From the NCBI GenBank assembly GCA_017467895.1, contig JAFUKB010000010.1:1-57193 (forward strand): a stretch of DNA of 57,193 nucleotides. Reading direction: 5' to 3'. The notes under the pieces are model-generated. The model was not told the DNA's origin. It made no database searches and was given only the letters and a program-made list of their open reading frames with translations. Source of the DNA: Clostridia bacterium (GTDB lineage: Bacteria; Bacillota; Clostridia; Christensenellales; UBA1242). Of this stretch, positions 16,763-24,387 are shown one piece after another (the stretch's first letter is position 1; every line of letters begins with the position of its first letter). A program made the position numbers and the translations under genes.

Positions 16763-18199
16763 ATGAAAAACAAATTTGGATTGTGGTTCAACATTGTAAC
16801 CATCTGCCTATGCGTGTGCGCAATAGCCATAGGTGTTTACTCAGCAACCACAGCAAACCTAAACGCCAGTGGTAAACTAGGCTTTACAGCCCATGGCTGT
16901 GATGTTGATGTAAGTGGCACAATAGTAGGCCACGCAGCAGGTAACACCGCAGATGGCTTGCCAGTAACCGCGCCAGAGAGTTTGGGGGCAACAGTAGAGG
17001 TGCGTAGTGATACAAAAACACTCGACTTAGGCTCACGCTACTTTACAGACATGGCATCAACCGATGGCAGTGCAGAAGATATTGTTGTTACACTCACAGT
17101 AACAAATAAATCAAAATTTGATATAACTGCCGAGATAACTGGTACAACAGTTGCAGAAAATACAGCAATATCAATAACTGCGACACCAGAAAGCCAAATA
17201 ATTGCACAAAACGAAAGTGCAACGGTAACAATTACATTAACGCTAACCAGCACGGCAAGTAACATTGCAATGCCAAGCGCAGATAATGTAAGCATTGATA
17301 TGGAGTTTAATAAGTTTGTAGAAGAAGAATTTCCATTTTATGTAATATCAGAAGCAAATACTGACGAAAAGTTTAACTACTACGGGTATTTAGCAACAAC
17401 GATGGGGCATGCAGTAGAAGAATGTGATAGAACAACCTCGGATCTAGAATGGATTGCATTTGCAGTTCGTGGCACAGGAACCGAGGAAACAGGATTTACA
17501 ACAAAACCAGACTTTATTTCTACACATGAAGCAGAAAACCTAGAAGATGGGGAACAAGTTTATAGTCTGTCAATCACGGGAGCAACCCCTGCAGAAACAT
17601 GGTATAGTCTAAACGGCGTAGATATGACCAATGTAGACTACTCAGGCTATACTTTCTGGTTTATACAACGCTATACAACTATAGGATATTATAGTTTTAA
17701 TGATGACTGGACTGAATATGCTGAGGGCACTCCATTTAACCACTCAGCCGATTTAATGAATAATTATCAAGGAAGTGACATGCAGCAACTCTTGTCAGAA
17801 ACAAGCATGTATATATCGATGACAGGTATAGCAGATTCATATGTTTACGACAGGGCAAAAGCAAGAACAGTAAACGAAACAGATGCGGGGTTAAGTTATG
17901 GTAGTGGCTCTCAAGTGACAACATTTACATCAAAACTATGGCTATTGAATCAAAAAGAATTAGGCTTGTTGAACGGGGACGAAACAATTTATGATAATAC
18001 ATACTCAGAACCAGTAAAGGCATACGGTATAGGGAATGCTACTGGCGATGCCGATGGTAATGGGGCTTTTTGGTGGTTGCGTTCGCCTGACCAAAATATC
18101 GCTCACTATGTGCACTATGTGTACCACGGTGGTTATTTGGGTTCGACCTCTGTGGATGGCAACGGTGGCTTTCGCGCGGCTTTCCAAATAACAATTTAA
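16763..18199 (+). CDS. Secreted surface protein with DUF6273/C-type-lectin-like C-terminus, cassette 1
   Basis: A 478-residue exported protein. Residues 1 to about 30 are a signal peptide (hydrophobic FNIVTICLCVCAIAIGVYSA). Residues about 33-190 are a Thr/Ser/Ala-rich beta module that recalls TasA-like or Ig-like shells (SGKLGFTAHGC ... ISIDMEF). Residues about 195-478 are a DUF6273-like domain with LWLLNQKELG, AFWWLRSP and a terminal GGFRAAFQITI, the pattern of lectin-like ligand-binding folds. The first 35 residues are nearly identical to the 24734 product while the tails differ strongly. The gene is driven by the G9 promoter and has TAGGAG before ATG 16763. ATA, GTA and CTA codons are unusually frequent compared with the neighbouring housekeeping genes, consistent with a separate history. 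A surface adhesin or receptor role is inferred. Confidence 0.8.
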   Translation: MKNKFGLWFNIVTICLCVCAIAIGVYSATTANLNASGKLGFTAHGCDVDVSGTIVGHAAGNTADGLPVTAPESLGATVEVRSDTKTLDLGSRYFTDMASTDGSAEDIVVTLTVTNKSKFDITAEITGTTVAENTAISITATPESQIIAQNESATVTITLTLTSTASNIAMPSADNVSIDMEFNKFVEEEFPFYVISEANTDEKFNYYGYLATTMGHAVEECDRTTSDLEWIAFAVRGTGTEETGFTTKPDFISTHEAENLEDGEQVYSLSITGATPAETWYSLNGVDMTNVDYSGYTFWFIQRYTTIGYYSFNDDWTEYAEGTPFNHSADLMNNYQGSDMQQLLSETSMYISMTGIADSYVYDRAKARTVNETDAGLSYGSGSQVTTFTSKLWLLNQKELGLLNGDETIYDNTYSEPVKAYGIGNATGDADGNGAFWWLRSPDQNIAHYVHYVYHGGYLGSTSVDGNGGFRAAFQITI

Positions 18200-18217
18200 A
18201 ACAAATATAATGATGAG

Positions 18218-18258
18218 TAAGAAAACACTCGTTGCATGCGCGTTATTCTTGCATTCTT
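18218..18258 (+). repeat. 41-bp dispersed repeat, copy B
   Basis: Matches the reverse complement of 8621-8661 at 36 of 41 positions; the differences cluster in the middle while both ends are identical. It lies 18 bases after the cassette 1 stop and just before its terminator. Confidence 0.75.
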
Positions 18259-18263
18259 AAATA

Positions 18264-18302
18264 AAAACCAAGACTTTTTAAAATTTAAGTCTTGGTTTTT
18301 TT
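18264..18302 (+). terminator. Terminator of surface cassette 1
   Basis: A 13-bp stem AAAACCAAGACTT/AAGTCTTGGTTTT with a short AT loop, ending in seven T residues. Confidence 0.9.
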
Positions 18303-18335
18303 GTTCTATCATATTTCAAATAAATATTTATCAAT

Positions 18336-18402
18336 TAAAAGAAAAAACACGGGCAAAAGGCGAAGAAAAGTGCTTGCAATTTTCAAGCCCCAAAGCCCGA
18401 TG
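18336..18402 (-). repeat. 67-bp direct repeat copy 1 (terminator-like)
   Basis: Identical over 67 bases to 18495-18561. On the minus strand it forms a hairpin closed by CGGGC/GCCCG with an inner GCTTG/CAAGC stem and is followed by TGTTTTTTCTTTT, so each copy looks like a rho-independent terminator. Copy 1 is 159 bases further downstream of tRNA-Leu than copy 2. Confidence 0.85.
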
Positions 18403-18494
18403 AAAAAGATATAATAATCATATTTCTTCGGAGAGGGGGCTTCGCAAGAGAGTACCGACCGAGTTGAGAGAAAACGAAACTCGCGTATGGTCGG
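18403..18494. other. Spacer between the two terminator-like repeats
   Basis: No gene fits here. The region includes a strong hairpin, ACCGACC with GGTCGGT (about 18452-18495), with inner GAGTT/AACTC pairing, and a G-rich GGAGAGGGGGCTTCG stretch. It may be the remnant of a duplicated RNA gene, or part of a small transcript read from the minus strand past the first terminator. I cannot match it to a known RNA. Confidence 0.4.
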
Positions 18495-18561
18495 TAAAAG
18501 AAAAAACACGGGCAAAAGGCGAAGAAAAGTGCTTGCAATTTTCAAGCCCCAAAGCCCGATG
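18495..18561 (-). terminator. 67-bp direct repeat copy 2, terminator of tRNA-Leu
   Basis: Begins nine bases after the CCA end of tRNA-Leu on the minus strand. The CGGGC/GCCCG-closed hairpin plus T run would end the tRNA transcript. Identical to copy 1 at 18336-18402. Confidence 0.8.
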
Positions 18562-18570
18562 TTTTTTCTG

Positions 18571-18658
18571 TGGTGCGACTAACAAGACTCGAACTTGCAC
18601 GAGCATTAAAGCCACAAGCGTCTGAAACTTGCGCGTCTACCAATTCCGCCATAGTCGC
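18571..18658 (-). tRNA. tRNA-Leu(CAG), CCA encoded
   Basis: Folds as a class II tRNA of 88 bases. The acceptor stem is GCGACTA/TAGTCGC with discriminator A and encoded CCA. The D-arm has GGCGGAATTGGTAGACGC, the anticodon arm is CAAGT/GCTTG with loop TTCAGAC (anticodon CAG, reads CUG), and a long variable arm TGGCTTTAATGCTCG precedes the T-arm GTTCGAGTC. Confidence 0.95.
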
Positions 18659-18669
18659 ATATATGGCAT

Positions 18670-18698
18670 ATTGTAGTATATTTTTTTTAAAAACGCAA
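18670..18698 (-). promoter_or_regulatory. Promoter of tRNA-Leu
   Basis: On the minus strand TTGCGT (18698-18693), a 17-base spacer and TACAAT (18675-18670) lie 11 bases before the mature 5' end. Confidence 0.7.
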
Positions 18699-18712
18699 GT
18701 GTGTTTTGCTTG

Positions 18713-19279
18713 TTAGCGTCTATAGTTGTTTAATAAATTTTTAATAAGTGTAAGTTCTGCAGTGTTTTTAATTATTTGTTCGTTTATTTGTTGCTTTAAT
18801 TTTGGGCAAATGTCATAGCCTAGAGCATTTTTTGCCAAATTAATTCCGCCTTCATGGTGATATATTAATGCTTGCAAATATAAAGCGTTTAGGTTATTGT
18901 TTGCCGAAATTGAATTTAGTTTTGTAATCATGTTGGTGATAATCTCAATGGCTTTGCGCTGATACAGGTTTACATCGCGCTCGCTGTTCGTATGGCATGT
19001 ACATTCGTCTATAATTGACCTTAAATATTCCATTGAGGCATTTTGATTTTCAATAATTGCTTTTGCGAGGGTTTCAATATCTACATCTGTTGTATATTTT
19101 AAAATGTTTTCACTTAAACTTATTGCTCCCTCTTTATGAGGAAGAATTTGCTGTATGTAGGTTTGCGAAATGCTGTTGCAGGGTTCAATGGCAAACATTT
19201 GGTTCTTCATGTTGTCAACAATTTGATAATATAAATCTAAATATTCTTTGCTATTGTCACTAAGTTTTTTTATTAACAT
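18713..19279 (-). CDS. DUF305-like four-helix protein, duplicated
   Basis: A 188-residue helical protein made of two similar halves. Each has the DUF305 pattern of a His-Glu/Lys-Glu-Gly element followed by a second helix: LPHKEGAISLSENIL ... LAKAIIENQNASMEYL in the first half, and LIYHHEGGINLAKNALG ... INEQIIKNTAELTLI in the second. DUF305 proteins have a ferritin-like bundle and are often associated with metal (copper, iron) handling. No signal peptide is present here, unlike many family members, so the protein is probably cytoplasmic. TGGAGGATA precedes the ATG at 19279. It is monocistronic, upstream of and in line with tRNA-Leu. Confidence 0.75.
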   Translation of the reverse strand: MLIKKLSDNSKEYLDLYYQIVDNMKNQMFAIEPCNSISQTYIQQILPHKEGAISLSENILKYTTDVDIETLAKAIIENQNASMEYLRSIIDECTCHTNSERDVNLYQRKAIEIITNMITKLNSISANNNLNALYLQALIYHHEGGINLAKNALGYDICPKLKQQINEQIIKNTAELTLIKNLLNNYRR

Positions 19280-19413
19280 AAAATATCCTCCATTTTGATT
19301 ATTATGCTGGTTGAATGTTTTTTGTTAATTTAAAATTGTTTTTTGAAATTATATTTGTTTAAAATGTAATTATTATATTTTTTTGTAAGTAAGTTTTGTA
19401 AGTGATTGAAAGG

Positions 19414-19443
19414 TTGCAAATTGTTATTTTAATTTGCTATAAT
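19414..19443 (+). promoter_or_regulatory. Promoter of the 19462-truA operon
   Basis: TTGCAA (19414-19419), an 18-base spacer and a perfect TATAAT (19438-19443), 18 bases before ATG 19462. Confidence 0.75.
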
Positions 19444-19461
19444 TATTAAAAAAGGTTGGTT

Positions 19462-20115
19462 ATGTTTAAAAGATTTAGACAAATAAGAAAATTAAATAAC
19501 TCAAAACTTGTAGATGATGAGGTTTATGAAAAAGATGCTAATGGGCGAGGCATAATTGATGTTGGGGCTGAAAATTACGAAGACATTTTTTCGTATTATG
19601 ACCTTAACAATACAAATGTGTTAGATTGGGAATTTGAAGAGTTTTTAGATGCAAAAGCCGATGCAATTCCAATGTCGGAAGAACTTGCTCTTCATTTTCA
19701 TGTTAAAGATGCAACTGAACAAAAGTGCGAAGAAATTGACAAAGCGATTAAAGATAACTATAAACGCAAACTAAAAGCAATAAACAGGCAAATGCATAGA
19801 AACACAATGTTTTCAATTTATATGCTAATTTTGGCAGTTGTGGCTTTTGCAATTTATATTCCACTTGCAATGTCAAATGTTCACTTTGCTATTGTAGAGG
19901 TGTTTGATATTGTTGCTTGGGTGTTTGTTTGGGAAGCGGTTGATAATCATTTTTTAACAAGGCGCAATTTGCAAAAGGAAAGGTTAAAAAAATATCGCTT
20001 TATTAGAGCAGATATAGAGGTGTTGGAATATAAACGCAAATCTAACACGGTTAAATCAAAACAATACGGAATTAAAAAGGTTAAAGAAAACAATGCAAAT
20101 AGAACTCAAAAATGA
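19462..20115 (+). CDS. Uncharacterised protein with two membrane helices
   Basis: The ATG at 19462 (217 residues) is preferred over an in-frame TTG two codons upstream, because AAAAGG stands six bases before it. The first 115 residues are hydrophilic and acidic, then two hydrophobic segments follow (about 118-140 and 147-165), then a basic, Lys/Arg-rich C-terminal helix (LTRRNLQKERLKKYRFIRAD). The layout fits a membrane protein with both tails in the cytoplasm. No family is recognised. Its last 23 bases overlap the HD-domain gene, which argues for translational coupling. Confidence 0.75.
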   Translation: MFKRFRQIRKLNNSKLVDDEVYEKDANGRGIIDVGAENYEDIFSYYDLNNTNVLDWEFEEFLDAKADAIPMSEELALHFHVKDATEQKCEEIDKAIKDNYKRKLKAINRQMHRNTMFSIYMLILAVVAFAIYIPLAMSNVHFAIVEVFDIVAWVFVWEAVDNHFLTRRNLQKERLKKYRFIRADIEVLEYKRKSNTVKSKQYGIKKVKENNANRTQK

Positions 20116-20764
20116 TGAAAAAAAAGTTAAGACAATAATTGATTACTATATTTTAACGAACAAACTAAAAGATTTGGTTCGCACCGGCTGGAAACGCTGG
20201 GGTGTTAAGCGTGAAAGGGTGGAATCTGTTGCTGAACATATTTATGGCACTTGCATGCTTGCTGTTGCTATTTGGTCAGAAACCTTGCCAGAGGTTAACA
20301 TTAGCGAAGTTATTTTAATGCTTGCCCTTCATGAAACTGAAGAAAATATAATTAGCGACATAACCCCATACGACAGTGAAGAAAAACAAAAACTAAAGCA
20401 ATCGGGCGAAAAAGCGGTTAAAGCCATATTTAAAAATTTGGTGGCAAAAGATGTATATTTTAAACTTGTGCACGATTTTGATACGCTTGCAACCCCTGAG
20501 GCGATTTTTGCGCGCAAGTGTGATAAACTAGAAAGCGATTTGCAAGCAAGGCTGTATAGCGATGAGGGCGTTTTGCTTTATGAAAATGCTGATGAAATAA
20601 AAAATCATGAACAAATAGTTGAGTGGCACAATCAAGGAATAACCGATGTTGCTGACTATTTTGTGCTTGCAGATAGGCATAATTATGAAGATGGAGATAT
20701 ATTTTTTAAAATAAGCAAATATATTGAGGGCAAAAAAATAATAAAAAGTAAAAAGGGAAAATAA
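20093..20764 (+). CDS. HD-domain phosphohydrolase, YfbR-like
   Basis: A 223-residue helical protein of the HD superfamily (metal-dependent phosphohydrolases; YfbR-type members remove phosphate from deoxynucleoside monophosphates). The first metal His lies in SVAEHIYGT. The paired His-Asp that names the family reads His-Glu in LALHETEENIISDITPY, and a later Asp occurs in ARKCDKLESDLQAR, a typical HD_3-like segment. The HD-to-HE change affects a metal ligand, so activity is uncertain. It overlaps the upstream membrane-protein gene by 23 bases and abuts truA with no gap, so the three form one operon. Confidence 0.82.
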   Translation: MQIELKNDEKKVKTIIDYYILTNKLKDLVRTGWKRWGVKRERVESVAEHIYGTCMLAVAIWSETLPEVNISEVILMLALHETEENIISDITPYDSEEKQKLKQSGEKAVKAIFKNLVAKDVYFKLVHDFDTLATPEAIFARKCDKLESDLQARLYSDEGVLLYENADEIKNHEQIVEWHNQGITDVADYFVLADRHNYEDGDIFFKISKYIEGKKIIKSKKGK

Positions 20765-21496
20765 ATGCAAAACATATTGTTTGGTGTGTCATATTTGGGG
20801 ACTAATTACGCAGGTTGGCAAAAACAAGACAATGCACTCTCTATTCAAGAGGTTATTGAAAATGCTTTTGAACAAATATGTAACAAAAAGGTAGAGATTT
20901 TTGCAAGTGGGCGCACTGATGCTGGTGTGCATGCATATGAGCAATGCTTTAATGCACAGGTTAACTTTCAACCAGTTTCAAAATTGCCACAAGCCTTAAA
21001 CTCAAAATTGCCACAAGATATAAGAATTTTGTGGGCAAAGCCGGTGGGAAACGATTTCCACGCAAGATTTTCGGCACATAAAAAAACATATATTTATAGG
21101 CTAAGCACTCAAGAAATAGAAAGCCCATTTGATTCTTTTCTTACAACATATGTTCCGCATAACTTAAATTTTAAAGCAATGCAACAGGCATGTGAGCATT
21201 TTTTGGGAGAACATAATTTTAAATCATTTTGCTCAGCACATACCACAGCAAAAGATTTTATTAGAACAATATATAGTTTAAATATTAACAAAACAGATAA
21301 TGTTTATGAGTTCGAAATATGCGGGAATGGCTTTTTGTATAACATGGTTAGAATAATTGTTGGAACACTTGTTGAGGTAGGCAGGGGCAAAATTAAACCC
21401 GAACAAATTGCAGACATTTTTGCAAAACAAGATAGAAAATTTGCAGGAAAAACTATGCCCGCAAAAGCACTCATATTAAAAAAAGTTGACTACTAA
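20765..21496 (+). CDS. truA: tRNA pseudouridine(38-40) synthase TruA
   Basis: A 243-residue enzyme that isomerises uridines 38-40 in the anticodon stem-loop of many tRNAs. The catalytic motif FASGRTDAGVHAYEQ (catalytic Asp at about residue 51) is intact, as are the N-terminal VSYLGTNYAGWQKQ and the C-terminal GNGFLYNMVRIIVGTLVEVG signature. The start codon follows directly on the stop of the HD-domain gene, with AAAGGGAAA as ribosome site. No terminator is seen after the stop. Confidence 0.95.
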   Translation: MQNILFGVSYLGTNYAGWQKQDNALSIQEVIENAFEQICNKKVEIFASGRTDAGVHAYEQCFNAQVNFQPVSKLPQALNSKLPQDIRILWAKPVGNDFHARFSAHKKTYIYRLSTQEIESPFDSFLTTYVPHNLNFKAMQQACEHFLGEHNFKSFCSAHTTAKDFIRTIYSLNINKTDNVYEFEICGNGFLYNMVRIIVGTLVEVGRGKIKPEQIADIFAKQDRKFAGKTMPAKALILKKVDY

Positions 21497-21507
21497 TAGA
21501 TTATTTG

Positions 21508-21537
21508 TTGACTAAAACTTTTTTAATGTATTAAAAT
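21508..21537 (+). promoter_or_regulatory. Promoter of the 21565 gene
   Basis: TTGACT (21508-21513), an 18-base spacer and TAAAAT (21532-21537), about 12 bases after the truA stop. Confidence 0.6.
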
Positions 21538-21564
21538 AAGTCTAAAAGGTAGGAGTAAAATCTC

Positions 21565-22203
21565 GTGAGAAAACTTAAATTAATTACAACTTGTGCTTCA
21601 CTTGTGCTGATGGTTGCCTTTATGGCTTTTGGCGTTTATGCATTGCAATCAGCAACCATGACGGTTAGTGGCACAGTTTCATATCAATGTACTAATGTTG
21701 CAGTTAAGGTTACTTATGGCCTTGTTGGTGGCACAACTTATGGTCCTTTTATTAGCCAAGAATCTGACCCAATTTCATGGAAAGATGAAAATGGCAATGC
21801 AGTTACATTCACAAACGGCGCTTTTGATGGCAAACTTCTTCCAGATGTTGCTTTTACGGAAGCAAACTTAACATGCACATATTTTATTACTGTTGAAAGT
21901 TTGCACGGCATGGCTATTGGCTTAAACTTTGGTTATAAATGGGCAAACACCGTTGGCAATGCAATCTCGGCGTCGGCAAAAGTTTATATTGGCGATGTTA
22001 ACAGCACGCAAGAAGCAACTGTTGAATTTAATCCAACAACTGGTATTGCAACGGCATATGAACTAGGTGCAAAAGCAACCCAAACATTAAAAGTCACTTT
22101 AACATTGGGTTCTACTAAATTAGATAATAAAGCGTCTGGCAATTTCCAGATGGCAATGGCGTCGGCTGTTCAGTTGACCGATGTGCCTGCAATATCTTTT
22201 TAG
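21565..22203 (+). CDS. Secreted single-module relative of the variable surface cassettes
   Basis: A 212-residue exported protein that starts at GTG 21565 after GGTAGGAG. The signal segment (LVLMVAFMAFGVYALQSATM) and the following SGTVSYQCTNVAVKVTYGLV match the layout of the two cassette proteins: a GVY-A end of the signal, then an alternating-hydrophobic SG-x-(L/V)-x-F/Y strand, then a Cys and a V-x-V-x-G-x-(I/V)-x-G strand. It therefore carries the shared N-terminal beta module but lacks a DUF6273 tail. Thr/Ala-rich beta strands make up the remainder. Its promoter has no G tract, so it may be expressed constitutively. A structural or matrix role like TasA is possible but unproven. Confidence 0.75.
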   Translation: MRKLKLITTCASLVLMVAFMAFGVYALQSATMTVSGTVSYQCTNVAVKVTYGLVGGTTYGPFISQESDPISWKDENGNAVTFTNGAFDGKLLPDVAFTEANLTCTYFITVESLHGMAIGLNFGYKWANTVGNAISASAKVYIGDVNSTQEATVEFNPTTGIATAYELGAKATQTLKVTLTLGSTKLDNKASGNFQMAMASAVQLTDVPAISF

Positions 22204-22204
22204 T

Positions 22205-22894
22205 CTAGTCAAAATATTCTAAAACCCCAAGAAGTATGCTGTAGCATACTTCTTTTTTGTACTCTTCACTAATAAGCAATGCTTCTTCGTCAGCGTTGGA
22301 TAAATAACCGCATTCAACCAAAACCGATGGGCATTTTACAGCATTTAAAACATAGTAATCGCCAACAGAGGTTGCTTTTCGTGCTTGGTTTAAATATTTA
22401 ATAAAGTATTTTTGAATGTTGTCCGCAAGTGTTTTGCTGGGCTCGTCACTTTCGCCATAAAACACTTGTGCGCCTCGAGCATTGCCATTAAAACTGTTCA
22501 TGTGTAGTGAAATGACAAAATCAGTGTTGGCGTTTTCTATTAACTCTTTGCGCTTTTGCATATCGTCCTTTTTTTTGTTGGTTGCAAATGGGCTGTAAAG
22601 ACCACCACTTGTGGTGCGTGTCATTATAACATCAAAACCAAACTCTTGCATTAAATCGCGCAAGGTTAGAGCATAGTCCAAATTTAATTCCGACTCAATA
22701 ACCCCAGTAGAAATTCCAACGCTTCCGCCGTCAATGCCACCATGCCCAGCATCAATAACAACCGTGTATTGTGCCTTGGGTGAGATTGCAGTTGCAAGAG
22801 ATGGTATAAGTGGTACACATGCCAAGATTAAAAATAAAATAAGTCCGATTAAAATACTTTTTTTGTTAATTACAATGTAATTTATTTTTTTCAT
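22205..22894 (-). CDS. cwlD: N-acetylmuramoyl-L-alanine amidase, CwlD-like (Amidase_3)
   Basis: A 229-residue exported zinc amidase that cleaves the bond between N-acetylmuramic acid and the L-Ala of the stem peptide. An N-terminal membrane anchor (about 12-37) precedes the catalytic domain, which has the zinc ligands and catalytic Glu in VIDAGHGGIDGG, VIESELNLDYAL, VISLHMNSF and VLVECGYLSN. Length and the single catalytic domain without cell-wall binding repeats fit CwlD, which acts on spore cortex peptidoglycan. With the SpoIIQ-like gene this supports a spore-forming ancestry, but a vegetative amidase is not excluded. No Shine-Dalgarno is visible before ATG 22894. One base separates its stop from the convergent 21565 gene. 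Confidence 0.88.
   Translation of the reverse strand: MKKINYIVINKKSILIGLILFLILACVPLIPSLATAISPKAQYTVVIDAGHGGIDGGSVGISTGVIESELNLDYALTLRDLMQEFGFDVIMTRTTSGGLYSPFATNKKKDDMQKRKELIENANTDFVISLHMNSFNGNARGAQVFYGESDEPSKTLADNIQKYFIKYLNQARKATSVGDYYVLNAVKCPSVLVECGYLSNADEEALLISEEYKKEVCYSILLGVLEYFD
22229..22258 (+). terminator. Terminator of the 21565 gene, inside the convergent amidase CDS
   Basis: A perfect 11-bp stem AAGAAGTATGC/GCATACTTCTT with a TGTA loop, then T residues. It lies within the last codons of the minus-strand amidase gene. Confidence 0.88.
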
Positions 22895-22982
22895 AAAATA
22901 TATATATGTTTTAAAGTAATTAATATGAAGATTTTATGATAACTTTTTCTTCCATTTAAAAGATACAAATTTAAAGTAAAAA

Positions 22983-23013
22983 GCCATATGTCCAATTCAA
23001 ACGGATATATGGC
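22983..23013. terminator. Bidirectional hairpin after the LRR-transglutaminase gene
   Basis: GCCATATGTCC pairs imperfectly with GGATATATGGC around a 9-base loop. A T run flanks it on the plus strand and TTTTT on the minus strand. It would terminate the minus-strand gene ending at 23065. Confidence 0.7.
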
Positions 23014-23064
23014 AATTTTTTTAGAATACGATACAGTTATTATTCAGTGTTTTTATATGACTTT

Positions 23065-24387
23065 TTAACGGCTGTGCTGATTCATACGCGCCACTGCACG
23101 GCTTTTGCTTTCACTTAAAATGTGAGAAGGAATAGGTGCCTGATGAGATATGTTTTTTTCGTTGTAAGAAAGCGTGTGGTCTTTGCTTATTTCTGCCTTG
23201 CTAAGGAGCAAATATGGCAAAGAGTGGTCGCCACGCTGATAAGAGCAGGCGTCCCAACAAGGGTCGCAGTAGTAAATTCCGCCGGGTCTGTCAATTCTGC
23301 AAATTGAATGATAGCCTGTTTGTGGAAGAGTTATAAAGGTATATTCACTGTCAGTTGAGGCTTCGCTCATGTGGAGAGTGTCTTCTCCTGCAATGCAAGA
23401 TGTGTTTGAGGTGTGAATTCCTTTTAGTGCAAGCATATATTGCATGGCACGAGTGTACCCCTCGCACACACAACAGTTATACATAAATGCATTATAAGTG
23501 CCGTTTGCACCTCGCGCAGGCCCTAAAATAATTCCACCTTCAGATTTTTGCCCACGCAAGTTAGACTCAAGTGCATCATAGTTATATTTAACATTTTTTG
23601 CAAGCCAAGCATCAACCATGGCAACCGTGTCAAGTTCGGTTAGCCCCTTGCAATGCGTGGTAACCACTTCAAGTGCCTTTTTGTGAAGTTGTTGCATTTG
23701 CGCATTGGTAATTTTAATTGTGTTGTTTCCGCATGTTTCTGTCCAATGGCAAAAAAGGTCAATGTCTTTTAATTTGGCAAGAGCCTGCTCGTTTGTTGCG
23801 CCGGTTGCCGTTTTAAAACCAATAGCCTGAGGGAAAAGCAAAACATCTAAATTTGTTTCGTATAAGTTTGCATTTTCTGCAATAAATTGGTCAAAGTTTT
23901 TAATTGGCAACAAATTGTTTGAATCATAAAGTGTTAACGAGCCAATAGTTCTGTTTTGTGCAAGACCAATAACCTCGGTAAGTTCTTCGTTTCGGGTGAG
24001 TTCAAGGGTTTCAAGTTTGCTCATGCGAGAAATGTCCAAAGTTGTTATAAGCCTTTGATTGTTAATGGTTAAGTGTTTTAAGTTGGATAACTTTTCTATT
24101 TCAAAAATGTCGCTATCTTTTATGCTTTGCAAATCTCTTGATGCTTTGTAACTTGTGTTGCCGGTGGTTACAATAGAAAGTGAGGTTAAGTTTCTTAAAT
24201 AAGATAACCCCTTTAAAGAACCAGAATGATTTTTTAAACTTAAGTGAGTAACTAAATCAAGTTCTTCTTGCGAAAAAGCCGTGTCAACAAGCCCATATCT
24301 TGCGCGCTTTGGCACGCCCTTTTTTTCTAATGCTTGCCAAACTAATGTAGACAGTTCCCAAGAAAGTTTAATTTTTTCTTCTGCCAT
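23065..24387 (-). CDS. Leucine-rich-repeat protein with a transglutaminase-like protease domain, no signal peptide
   Basis: A 440-residue protein. Residues about 45-165 contain leucine-rich repeats (LSYLRNLTSLSIV, LSNLKHLTI, MSKLETLEL, IGSLTLYDS). Residues about 225-400 form a transglutaminase-like fold. The nucleophilic Cys lies in NCCVCEGYTRAMQYM, the His in TGYHSICRI and the Asp in GIYYCDPCWDA, matching the Cys-His-Asp triad of the family. The region is unusually Cys-rich. No signal peptide or anchor is seen: the N-terminus is MAEEKIKLSWEL. TTTGGAGGGG precedes the ATG. Most bacterial proteins with this fold are secreted or lipid-anchored, so a cytoplasmic location, if real, is unusual. Role unknown: protease, deamidase or protein cross-linker are all possible. 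It lies between the two variable cassettes. Confidence 0.82.
   Translation of the reverse strand: MAEEKIKLSWELSTLVWQALEKKGVPKRARYGLVDTAFSQEELDLVTHLSLKNHSGSLKGLSYLRNLTSLSIVTTGNTSYKASRDLQSIKDSDIFEIEKLSNLKHLTINNQRLITTLDISRMSKLETLELTRNEELTEVIGLAQNRTIGSLTLYDSNNLLPIKNFDQFIAENANLYETNLDVLLFPQAIGFKTATGATNEQALAKLKDIDLFCHWTETCGNNTIKITNAQMQQLHKKALEVVTTHCKGLTELDTVAMVDAWLAKNVKYNYDALESNLRGQKSEGGIILGPARGANGTYNAFMYNCCVCEGYTRAMQYMLALKGIHTSNTSCIAGEDTLHMSEASTDSEYTFITLPQTGYHSICRIDRPGGIYYCDPCWDACSYQRGDHSLPYLLLSKAEISKDHTLSYNEKNISHQAPIPSHILSESKSRAVARMNQHSR

Noticed and set aside
18309..18615. Minus-strand frames of 78 and 65 codons downstream of tRNA-Leu
   Set aside because: They are made from the 67-bp terminator repeats and the tRNA itself; no ribosome site or promoter and no plausible protein character.
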